NCBI RefSeq assembly: GCF_008831285.2
Contig: NC_045144.1
Coordinates: 7,244,176-7,308,175, forward strand
DNA from: Nymphaea colorata
Taxonomy: Eukaryota > Streptophyta > Magnoliopsida > Nymphaeales > Nymphaeaceae
Reading direction: 5' to 3'
DNA length: 64,000 nt
Shown here in pieces: positions 39,201-50,900 of this stretch. The notes below the pieces were generated by a model. It was not told the DNA's origin. It made no database searches and saw nothing but the letters and a program-made list of their open reading frames with translations. Both the position numbers and the translations under genes were made by a program. The number at the start of each line of letters is the position of its first letter. Positions within the stretch are counted from its first letter, which is position 1.

Positions 39201-42200
39201 TAATATGGAAAGTAAGACAATCTAATTACAGTGCTTACCTTGGTGCCATCTGCAATCTTTTTAGACTTCTTAAGTTCTATGGAAGGTGTAGTCTGCTTAA
39301 CAGAAAGATGGGTTTTCAAACCATGTTTTCCCACCTGCATCAAAGGAAGTCATATGATCTTCTAATTAGCATCTATTCTCATGCTGTTCTTGCCATCACA
39401 ACCAGTAGTGGAAAATAGAAAAGAAAAAGAGATGAAACAGCATATTGTGGATAGATAGAATTTTATAAGGTTGAAAACAGATCTGTCACAAATGAATCAG
39501 CCATGGCAGTCTCTCACCTCCTTTGATTCACTGATCAATCTCTCCTTCAAGGTAAATGAGCCTTCTGATGGCATTGAACGAATCACATTCTTGAAGTTTT
39601 TGTTGGATTTCAAGGAAGCTACAGTTTCAGGACTAATAATTCCCTGGGAGCTTGTCATGTCTATTTCTTCCTTCCCAGTAGGACGGGCCTTTATCTTCAT
39701 TCTTCTTTCAACCTCATCATCTGCTCAATAATGACAGGAATTAGGCTGGTAAACAAATGAAAAAGAAATCCAACCTCTACATACTGCTTTCTCAATTAAG
39801 GCCGTGGGATGAAGCAAACCAAGCCAAAACACAACCAGCTGCAAAGTTATCCCACTTAGTTTTGCTATGAACACATTTATCTTGACATGAAATCAGGGTG
39901 GAAGTCAGACAATATGACCCCCTTCAAAGCTACATGCCAATTAACTAGTCTGAGTTGTGGTATTTGATGCTAAACATGCAAAAGATATAATGATACACTT
40001 TTTAGTCAGCTTGACACATGCCCTTTGTGGTGCTATAAACCTTCTAAGACACCCAATGGTAGCTCGATAAAACATTGGGACTTACTGTATTAGTAGGAGT
40101 TGTCCTTTACGGAAATGATTACAGAAAGACACGAGACAGATGGTAATCCTTGTTTCACTACTGCGAGAATCTAAGAAAAAATTCACCAATAGGAGTTAAA
40201 TGAAAAAAGCAAAAAGAAGAAAAGGAGGAGGGGGGAGAAAAAGAAAGCAAAAATTAACCTTTAGAAAATCATTTCAATATTCTATAGGAGTATACTTACA
40301 TGTGGCAAAATCCAGAAAAGAAGCTCCATTCCTCTTGCCTCAATTAGGATATGCAAAAGTAACTTTGAAATATAGGAAGTACTAGAAATGAAAAACAGCA
40401 TGCAACTTGACACATCATGGATAATCATGAGATCATAGAAGTGGGAAAAAAAAACATACTGAAAACATTGTTAAACTAGTACATATGTCATTGCTATCAT
40501 GGAAACTAATCATAATCTGACTGTTCTAGACCAAAGTGAGTTGTACCATCCATGAGCATTCTGCAAAGTTCTGCAGCTTCAGCTGCTTCATCTTCAATTT
40601 CTTCCTCTGCTTGAGCTTGGGATTTATGCCCCCGCATTCCTAGTGCTCTAACACCATCTGGCTTATCTCTTTTGGTTCCATCATTCCCCATTTCCCCATC
40701 TTCGCACTCCTCCGCATCAAGCAAATTTTCAAGATCACCAGCAAAAGAATCAAGGTCGCTATTTGCTTCAGAATCACTTTCAAGTTCTTCTATGTCAGTG
40801 GTGGATAGACTCTGCACCTGCCGATCCCAAATTTCCTGGCATTTTTCTCTTGTTTGCTGCTGTAGCTGGAGGAAAGACATGCGCTGTCCTCTGGCAAATT
40901 TGTTGAGAGCTGTTGCGTCAACCTTGATCCCTGATGCAGCTTGTTCACTTGAGAGCTTCCTTACCATAGCAATACGATGCCATCTAGTCATTTTGTCAAT
41001 TTGCTCTTCAGAAACATTGAACTTGAGAAGAACCTGAATGAAGTACCTTTATGAGGGAATTAAAGTAAATCTAAAGGGTAAAAGTTAGACAATGCATTGA
41101 TTCATGTTACCCATCTGTGTAATGATTATAATTCTTTGGTCTCTCACATAAACCTTCAGAGGAATACAAGTACAAACCTTATGCACTTGTTGCATGTCTA
41201 TCACAAAAAGAACACAAACATCTAAACTGCAAAAGTTTAGGAAAACAAAACAAATTGATTACTAGATGTTCTGATGCCTACATTTTGCTCCATAAAATTC
41301 ATGCAACTACCAAGAAATAGGCCATGAATAGCAAGATAATTAGAACAAGACAAAGTCTGGCTTACCAATGCCTCACCAATTAATCGGTGGGCAATGCAAG
41401 AGGTATTTGATTGTTTTACAACACAAACAATTATAGTGCTTCAATTTTTTTCAATGCAAATAATTTTATAGCATCTAATCTAAGTTCCTTAGCTTCCATA
41501 ACAGTTACCATGTCAGAGACACCATATAAACCTCATCAGCTGGCTATTGGGTAATGTGGGATCTGCTGAACTAGGGATCGGGTCTGTTTTGAATTGAGTT
41601 CTCACGTTTGGTACCAGAGATAAGCTTAAGACTAGGACTTGGGATCCCACATGCAAAGATGTGTGTGCTCAAGAAGTGGTGCATTGTAACATCCATAGAG
41701 GTAGAAATGACTGGTTTCAATCCTGTGTTGATATGAGAAGAAATTAGGGATTTATAAACTTTACTGTGCCACTAACAATTGGCTTGGCTTGTTTCTTTTA
41801 GTGTGCCAACAAGTCGGATATCGGGTCAGTTGGGATCCACCTGAACCAAGCACTTGGACCAGATTTGGACAGGTTGTCATAGGAACAAAGTAACCTCTAC
41901 CACCTTCTATGTTAAGGAAAACAAAGATGGTCGATGTCCTAATTTCCTAAGGACTAATTTATACAACCCTCATGGATATGTCGGTTAACACTTTCACCGA
42001 GATAATGTTTGACTAAATTTAAATGTTATAAACAATAACCAAAATAAAAGAGAAAAAATATTACCTACTAACCGTAATTACATCTGGCTTCATGGTGCTA
42101 CATGCATGAGTGAGGAAAAAAAAGAAAGTGAGATTGGGGAAAATAAAGAAGGGAAAAAGATTTGCAATTTATTTTATTTAGTTTTTCATTTACTTTAATT

Positions 42201-44887
42201 TTATCTAAAGATTTTTTTTTCAATTTCTTTTGAAAATTTCCAAAATTTTCTAGAGAAAAACCTTGCAACAAATGCCAAGAATGATATTTGTGACTATGTT
42301 GTTCAAAAACACTTCATGCATCTGGAGAATATGAAGATGTCGAATATTTGACACAGCTCTTTATAGTAGTGACCAAAGAAGTTGGTGATAATAAATAGAC
42401 TATTACAGATAATGCTCTCTTATGCAGTTGTGCAACACTGATCAGGAAAACGATGCCATATTTTTGGACTAAGAGTATAACAGACACTTTAAATATGGTT
42501 TTAAAGAACCTACATCCAAAAATGTGCTAATGCCCCCTAGGCTTGGATGGTCACCTAGGCTTGCCATTCCTAGATGACATGCAATACGAAAATGGCTATG
42601 TTATAGCCTAGGGACCTAGGCACTCAACAACCTAGACCCTTTCTTCCACAGTCTAGATTTTCTATTCTTATTTTTTTTCCTTTCTGCTGTCTAAAGCATA
42701 TTTTTTCTCTTTTTTTTTTTTTTGTCATATGAGGCAGTTTTTCTTTTCCTTCTCCTGTTATGCATATTTCTTTTCCTCATTCTTCATGACGTTGCATATA
42801 ACTTGCATTAGCAGTATATATTTACATATGCATGTATATCCCTTTTCATTGTATTTATAATTTTATAGTTACAGTTACGGTTATAGTTAATAATATTGTC
42901 ACGAATACCATTCTTCGGTTCTTATTGATGAGATTCTGTACACGTTGTTATGCATATTTTCTCTTCCTCATTCTTCAAGACATTGCATATAACTTGCATT
43001 AGAAGTGTACATTTACATATGCATGTATCCTTTTTCATTCTAGTTATAGTTATGGCTGTAGTTAATATTATTGTCACAAATACGTTCTCAGGTTCTTATT
43101 GATGAGGTTTTGTACGGGTATAAATTAAGAAGAGTTTTTTCTTGAGAAAATCTTAAGAAATAAAAATTCACGACAATACAAGATTTCCACTATTTTTGTT
43201 ACAAAAACATTGATACAAATTCAAAATAGTTCATAATCATGTACTAGTATAGTTAGAAGAACTTCATAGAAAACAATGGTGATGACATTGAGCTGATCGA
43301 AGATAATGATGGAAAAAAGAGTCACAAAGCCACAAATTCATTACTTCACTACCTTGAACAATTTTGACTCATGTCTGGCATGCTGCACTTCTACACTTCT
43401 GTTTTGCTTTTGCCATCAATTTATATTGTATTATACAGTTTGGTCATGTAGTTGACCATTCCTCATTGCCCTAGTGTTTGATTAATTGGTAACTTGATTG
43501 TGCAATCATGTCAAGTTTGTTGATTTACGAATTTATTTTCAATTCAACCACAACGCATTTAAAACCGTTGTCTCATTATTGCTTTAAATTTAGAATCATT
43601 TTCAATATCATGATATCGTAATAGAAAATTTGCTATTTTGCTGTTGTTGGCTATCTAAAACTAAACTAGTTGTTTTGATATTATCACAGCCATTATTTTA
43701 TAACAGCGCCCCACTCAAAACCCCCAAAAATGTTTCTGGAAAATGTCACACCTGCATCTGGTACCAGTGCTCAGGTCACATATTGCCTCAAATCATACAT
43801 CAAAACCTTCATTCTCTTCAAAAGTGACCCTCAAAAGATAATAAACTTTAATGAGCTATAATGCCCTGCAAGCAAATAACTTTAACTAATAATTAGATTG
43901 TATAAAGGACCTAGTTATGAACGTCAATGAAGGAAAACCATTAGGAAAATATAGGACAACCAATAACCACAAAAACTTCTTGTGAAACTTATAACGTAAA
44001 CCATTTTAAAGGTTTCCATTTGAATGATTCTAAACTTATTTGGGAAAGCGAAAGATGTCTTACTTTATAATTCAATAAATGTAAATCATATTAGAAAACC
44101 TTATTAAAAGAAGCTATCTTCAAAATTCAGTTTCTGAAAACAATTAAAACCCTTAACTGAAGTCTCAAGGGAATTCTTACAGAACTTACTCAACTCATTC
44201 ACCTTACAGAAGGCATTAGTTCATAAAGTTAGCTCATTCTACCACAGTATTCATGTATGTTATAATTTGAGACATTCCCTTATAATTTCCGTTCTTTTCT
44301 TCAGAAAACTCATTTAAGGATCCAATTAGAACTAAATAATTGAGAATTTGTAATCCCCCAATGCCTTTGGTGGTGGATTCCACCACCCATCAAATATCCA
44401 AAATCACCATCACTTTAAAATTTAAATATCTACTTCAGAGATCTGAACAGTTGTAGGAAGTTACACCCTTTCATTCATCATGTTGAAGGCTAGACTGTTG
44501 CAGAAAGAAATTCTGGTTCAATAAAATCCCATCAATGACCTCAATGGGACAACCATCCTTTTAAAAGTGGCCAATCAGGCTGTCAGGAGCCACTACACAT
44601 TTGACAAATTGTTCACTTATCCAACATTGTCTACCTACATTCTTCAAATATTTGCTTAATAAAGAGTCTTCCTTTCACAACTTATAATTCCTCAAGGAAA
44701 GTTCACCAAAAGCTGGTTTCTGAAGGCATCCTTCACCAATGAAAATGGATACACGGGAGAGGCTCACCCACTTGCTAGAACTACAAACTAGTCGGATAAG
44801 GCTCAGAAGGGCATTTGCTAGCACAATATCAGGCTCAGAAGGATGTGGCTCATGATCAGAATGACATTTGGTAGCTCAGATGGACCA

Positions 44888-44918
<31 letters not shown>

Positions 44919-47900
44919 AAGAAGAAGAAGAAGAAGAAGAAGAAGAAGAAGAAAAAGAAAAAGAAAGAAAAAGAGCAAGAGTGGGGAAGAAGAAGAAGAA
45001 GAAGAAGAAGAAAAAGAAAAAGAAAAAGAAAAAGAGTGGGGAAGAAGAAGAAGAAGAAGAAGAAGGAGAAGAAAAAGAAAATGTAAAAGAGCAAGAATGG
45101 GGAAGAAGAAGAAGAAGAAGAAGAAGAAGAAGAAGAAGAAGAAGAAGAAGAAGAAGAAGAATAAAAAGAAAACGAGCAAGAGTGGGGAAAAGGAGAAAAA
45201 GAGCTCCACAAGCTGATCCCTCCCATTGGTTTTCATGGAAGGGCCTTTGCTTGTATTTCCAATCATGAGTTCCTTTGTACTTGACAATTTTTTTTTAATA
45301 TAATTGAAATTTTGAAATACAGAAAAGAGAAATACCAAGTGTAGCAGGTGAAAACACAAAAGTACATTTCTCAACACACACATCATACAGAATAATGATT
45401 ACAAATAAGCATGGAAGGCATCAAATTGATCATAGAATACACAACGCAAGCCTGCAAAAAACGATGAATCTATAATGCTTCAGAAATCATTTGACTGAAT
45501 ACCAAAATGAATCATACCTCACGTGCAGCATCCATGCTCAATCTTCTAAGATCTGCATCTGTTCCTGTAACTGCTGAACTACCACGAGCAGCAGCTGCCT
45601 TCTTTTTAACCACTGCACTCGAAACTGGTGCTTTGGGTGCAACACGGACATAACTGAAACCCAAGCCTCTACCAGAAGGATCCCCAACACCTGTAATTTC
45701 TAGACGCTCAATATTGTCCCTATCCTGCAAAATGAGGAATGAATTGCCAACCTTCTTCAGCTTTGATATAGGGAGATTCTGAGAGTATCTTGCATAACAT
45801 GAGTTAACCTCTGGGAAAGATGCAAAGATTCATGATAAATTTGAATGATACAGCAGGTAGAACCACATGCCACGGCAATGAGTATCAAACAACAACAAAT
45901 AACCAATATACTGTTGAAGACAATTACTCTAACATGATGCTTCAAAGACATTCAAACAACAGCAAGAAATTTGAAGAAAGTGTTAAAAAGTAACACAGAG
46001 ATTCAATGAAAAATAATGGAAAACAAAGCCCATAAGAATGATGTAGAAATAGGTAAAATATAAGAAATAAAATGTGAACTAGCCTGTGCTATGCATGCAA
46101 TGAAATTGCTGCTAAGATTCCATGAGGTTATCTGCAGTTCTCTCTCAATGTGTGATGCGGCTGCAAGAGTAATAGCTTCATCTGGAATTTGATTCATAGC
46201 AAATGCAAGGCCAACAGTATTCGTCAGCCTGCTGATCCCCAAGCGCTTAAGTCGGTGCTGACCAGCTAACATGCTTTCATAGGTGCAGACCTGATGAAAA
46301 AAAAAATCAAAAAACATAGCCAAGATATATATCAATACAAATAGCTTTTGAATACTCCTGTCTTTTTTTTCATTGATGTGTGTGTGTTTTGAAGAAAAAA
46401 AGAAGGGTTGGGGGGAGAGAGAGAGAGAGAGAGAGAGAGACATCTTCTGGTGACACCATCCTCCTAAGTTCCTCTTCTGATGGTATCCGGAAATTACGCC
46501 TCATAACCCATACCAGCTCACCATTTGATCCCCGCTGCAAGCCACAAGGATTGATTGGTCAGGATCAACAGAACTGCATACAGATAGTTAATAACATAAA
46601 AGAACTATAACAAAGTGCAAATGTAAGTTTTCAACATGAACTGAAAATAAAGAATCAACCAATATAGAATATATGCAGAAATACCTGCAGATCAGCACAA
46701 TGTTTCAATCTCTTGCGTATAAAGGACTCTGGCATATTAGGAAACTGAGCAGACAATTCATCAGCACGAACACATGGAAGGAAACCAGGCTTCTCACTAG
46801 CACGAAATTCACGATAGATATATACTAACAACCTGTTCCCAATATACGTGTGCATATTTTTTGATTGTGGGGATATTACTTCCATATGAGGTTCCTGGAG
46901 ATCATAAAAGATGAACAAATCAAATTTGGTCCTGAGGATCAAAAAAGTTGATGAATTAAAAAGTAACGTGCCCAAGTACTATGACACCTCAAGTTGATCA
47001 ATTCAGCTTCTCTCATTTTTAACCATCAAATTCTGGTCCTGATCACATACAAAATCACACACTCCAATGTGCGTGTAAATGTGAAAGATGAGACTGGTAC
47101 TCAGTATTTTAAGTACTTCAAAGTCCATTGTCACAAAAGACGTGGACGAGTATAATACGGCGAAGAAAAAAATCTCGAGAATAAAACGGGAAAAAGACGG
47201 TAAATTTTTAAAAAATAAATAAATAAATCCTAACAATTATATAAAAATAAAATAAATGAGAAATTAAAAAAACATTGGAAAATGGCTAGATAAGCAACAA
47301 ATAATTTTAGGTACACCTCTGAAACAATTTGCCAACTTAAAAATTTATGCCAACTTAAAAATTTAGAGAAATAAAGTTAATAAACTTTTCCCCTCAACGT
47401 GAACAACAAATCCCAAGGAAGCTGAGGAGGGAAAGGGAAAAATAAGAAAGCTGAGGGGTGAAAGGGAAAAATAAAAAGGGAAAAAGAGAGATTTTCTCGG
47501 GAGACGAAGGAGAGGATGGCGGGAAGTTAACCCCCATTTTTCTTTTAAAAGACGTTTTTGCCATTTGAAGGAGCGTTTAAGTTAAAAAAAACGAATTCTT
47601 TTACAAATATTACATGCGCGTCATCTTCAAAAAGACATTTTTGCCATTAAAAGGAGCGTCCAAGTTAAAAAAACCAATTCTTTTACAAATATTACACGCG
47701 TGCCATTTCTTTAAAAAACTCACTCTTTAAAAAAACGTGGAAGACGTGTATAAAACGCGTTTAATACGCGTTTTATATGCGTCTTTTATTTTTTACCGTT
47801 TTTAAAAAAAAAAACGCAGTATATTCTCGTTTATACAGGGATGTCGTTTTTAACGTTTAATACGCGTTATTTTTAAAATAACGCCGTTTTTTGTGACGAG

Positions 47901-50900
47901 AGTTCAAACATAGAATTAGCACAGTGCCACGGAAAGCTCACAAGTATTTTAAGTACTTTAAACATAGAATTAGCACAATGCAGCAGAAAGCTCACAAACA
48001 AGATTCTCAAGCACAAACATTATGGAGAAGATACATAGAGACAATTATTCCCTTGCAGAAATTAAAAAAAGGGACAGAGGAAGCCCACCTGCTGGCCTAC
48101 AACATACAGCCTATCGATGCGTCTTAAAGAGAGCTTGCCTTTTGAGGAGCGCACCAACAAATAGTCAGTGGTTGACACCTTATGTGGAAATATAGGAGCC
48201 CGATACATGTTTGTTTCTAAACATGATTGGCAGCAGCCAGGTCTAATATCTCCTAGAAAGGGCGACTTATCTGCTGACTCCAGCGTAAGCAAGGTTCCCA
48301 AACCATGACTTCCATTCCGTAATGAAGCAGCAGTCTGATCATTAGAGTTCAGTTTCTGATAATAAGTGCAAAGTCTTGCACCCATCCCAACATTTCCGAG
48401 AAGCAACGGTCTTTCCTCACAGTACCTAGTTAAGAAAGGAAAAAAAAATGAAATGAAATTATTAAAAGAGGTAATACAAATTCAGTGCCTCAAAGGTCAA
48501 TGAGAACCGGGAGGGGGAGGGCGGAGGGGCAACACTGACAATAAGCCATGGCCAGAACTTCAATTGCAATACTTATTTCTCTATATACTAAGCTAAAGCA
48601 AATAAGGTTCACAAATTGTAGAATGCAACTTACTCCATCAAAAATACATGACCAACTTTCACAGAAAGCTCTGACTTTTTCTTGAAGGCTCCAGGAGGGC
48701 GTAAAGGTTTGTTATCACCAGGTAATCTTTGAGCCCTTGGCCACAAATGTATTTTCGTTCTCACAAGATGTAGCACAGAATTTGGTCGGACATTTTGTTG
48801 GGCAAGAGTTTTGTCATCCTCAAGCTCCTTTCCCGAATAGAATATTTTCACTCTTTCAGAAGACTTAAAATCTGCAAGGGAAATGATTGACTAAGGAAAT
48901 CTGATGATGTTGTGATTCTTAAAGTTTAAAGTACTGCCCGTGGTCTGACTCTTTGGTCAGCAAAACAGTCCTTCCAGCAACAAATGATCAAATTGTGAAA
49001 AATATATGACCAAAAAAGATTCATACAATAACTACATAACAACATATTCTTTGAAATGATGAAGAACAAACAAAGTTTATCAAAAAGGTCAGCTGAAGCA
49101 ATTAATGAAGTGAAAAAATCAACAAAAAAGAAACAAAGACCCGTTGGAATGTCTACTAGCCTAGTTTCTTTGATGCTTTTGCTTTGAGGAAAGATACGGC
49201 ATCTGTAGCATCTACATGCAGCTTGCACCCTTTCCCTCCCATACTCTTCAATATAATCTTCATAGGTCCCTGAGCAGAGAGCTTCCCCTGCTCCTTGGCA
49301 GCAACTTCATTATCATGGGGAAACCATAGGGCCTTTGGCCTATGAAAATTAGCAATATCTTTGCTGCAGAAGGAAAAAAGTGTGTTCAATCATGAGATAT
49401 CAGGAACTTAAAAGTAATAAAAGAATGTCTACCTTATCTCCAATACTAGATAAGAAGATCCCAATATATAGGCATTTCAGAAGGTTCATACTTCATATAA
49501 CTTATTTCAAATATAGCTTCTTAGTTTTATTCCTGCTATACTGAACGCAATTTATTCCGTCTTTCAGTCAATTCTTTGCTTTCACATTTTTTCTTTTTAT
49601 TTTGTAGAACTCATTTAGAGTTTTCATTAAAAAAAGGAAATTAATCTACTATTAGAAAGAAAAATAAAGGGGAGGGTGAAAGGTATGACAGGGCCCAGGG
49701 TTAAATTCAAACAGGTATCTGAACAAATCCACGTCACTCTTTTACTAACAAAATATAATATGATTTAAACTTTAGTGTAACACTGCCCTTCATTGCTCGT
49801 TTATATGTTATAGAAAACCGCCTATCTAGGAGGAGGTAAAAAAGGTGCAAAATTAATCTCACAAAAGATTCTAAAACTATTTCTTTGACTTAATCATAGA
49901 AGAAGCATATGAATATATTTCTCGATTAAAAAAAAAATGAAAAGTAAAGCCAATCCAAAAAAAAATACAATTGAGTCAATCTCAGGGAAGTAATATTATG
50001 ACACAAGTGCACATCAAGATACACTAAAGACTATTTCACTATTTCCAAGTTGCTGGTCAAGAGTTGTCAGTAATTGGACATTAGGCAGGTCCGCATGTCC
50101 CAGAAGACCCTTATATTGCATGTTATGTTCCGTTATTCACACCTTTGCATATAAAAGAAGATATGAGAGCAATGTTGCATAGATAGCATCCTTATAACCA
50201 AAAAAGGACCAAGGAGTTGGGAGGGATCAAACAATCGAAGCCAGCAATAGAATGCCTTGATGTTCAGGAAAAGTAGCAGCAAACTATCTAGCTACTGAAC
50301 ACTGCCAAGAACAATTGATAGGAAAATTAACTATATAAGATAAGACAAACTCATTTTATAGAAAATTAAGATGAAAGAGAAACAGAAACAGCTACATAAG
50401 TACTTGTTCTTACTTGCTCAACTTAGTTTTCATTGTCTGCAGCTTCAGTGCAGGCACTGAATGCATAACTTTGATACCATGGAGAGCACGCTTTTTAGCA
50501 TGTGACTTTGACTGCTGCAATGCTTTCCTGCTGGAGTAGTATTTGTCGTTGGAAATATTAAAATGCCCAGCAGAAACACTTCCCTGATTATGAGCATCTG
50601 GGTGTTCTCCAGAAACCGACCTCACTGGTCGTGCAATGATCATTGCTCCTGCATGGGCACAGAGTTGCCTACCCTCCTTATTATCAAAAACCTCAAAAAG
50701 CATTTGATCATCTTGGAGATCAAGAATGAGCTTTGGCTTAGGCGCAGGTTGCATTGGTTCCCAAAAGATATTATCCAGCCATGATCCTTCTAGTAGTGCA
50801 ACATTTTTTGGGGATGGTTTTGTTAAATGCTCTGAAACATTTTTTTTATGTAATCCTTCACTCCCATTTGTCTCTCCAGGCTCTGGATAAGATGAATTAT

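Larger units (their letters stand above)
40547..45724 (-). other. TAF1: TAF1 exons 16-17 flanking a 4.5 kb intron
   Basis: Exon 16 (45518-45724): DRDNIERLEITGVGDPSGRG, LGFSYVR, GTDADLRRLSMDAAREV. Exon 17 (40547-41033): VLLKFNVSEEQIDKMTRWHR, GQRMSFLQLQQQTREKCQEI, SDSEANSDLDSFAGDLENLL, EEEIEDEAAEAAELCRMLMD. All are family-typical. The intron between them (41034-45517) contains a GAA/TTC array, a 190 bp tandem duplication and a retroelement-like relic. Confidence 0.93.
46084..48425 (-). other. TAF1: TAF1 exons 12-15: acetyltransferase core (DUF3591)
   Basis: Residues about 778-1060. Landmarks: YCEERPLLLGNVGMGARLCT, DKSPFLGDIRPGC, LETNMYRAPIFPHKV, SKGKLSLRRIDRLYVVGQQ (exon 12), NRLLVYIYREFRASEK and FIRKRLKHCADLQ, a winged-helix-like segment (exon 13), NGELVWVMRRNFRIPSEEEL (exon 14), then ESMLAGQHRLKRLGISRL and MNQIPDEAITLAAASHIERE (exon 15). 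These are the most conserved TAF1 sequences. The intron after exon 15 starts with GC. The intron after exon 14 starts inside a (CT)n microsatellite. Confidence 0.94.

Noticed and set aside
44856-45386. Long open frames of poly-Leu, poly-Phe, poly-Ser and poly-Lys
   Set aside because: Pure products of the GAA/TTC triplet array in an intron.
46081-46084. Conventional GT donor for TAF1 intron 15 a few bases downstream (GGCTA|GT)
   Set aside because: It changes phase and cannot join to the conserved DRDNIERLEI exon in frame. The GC donor does.
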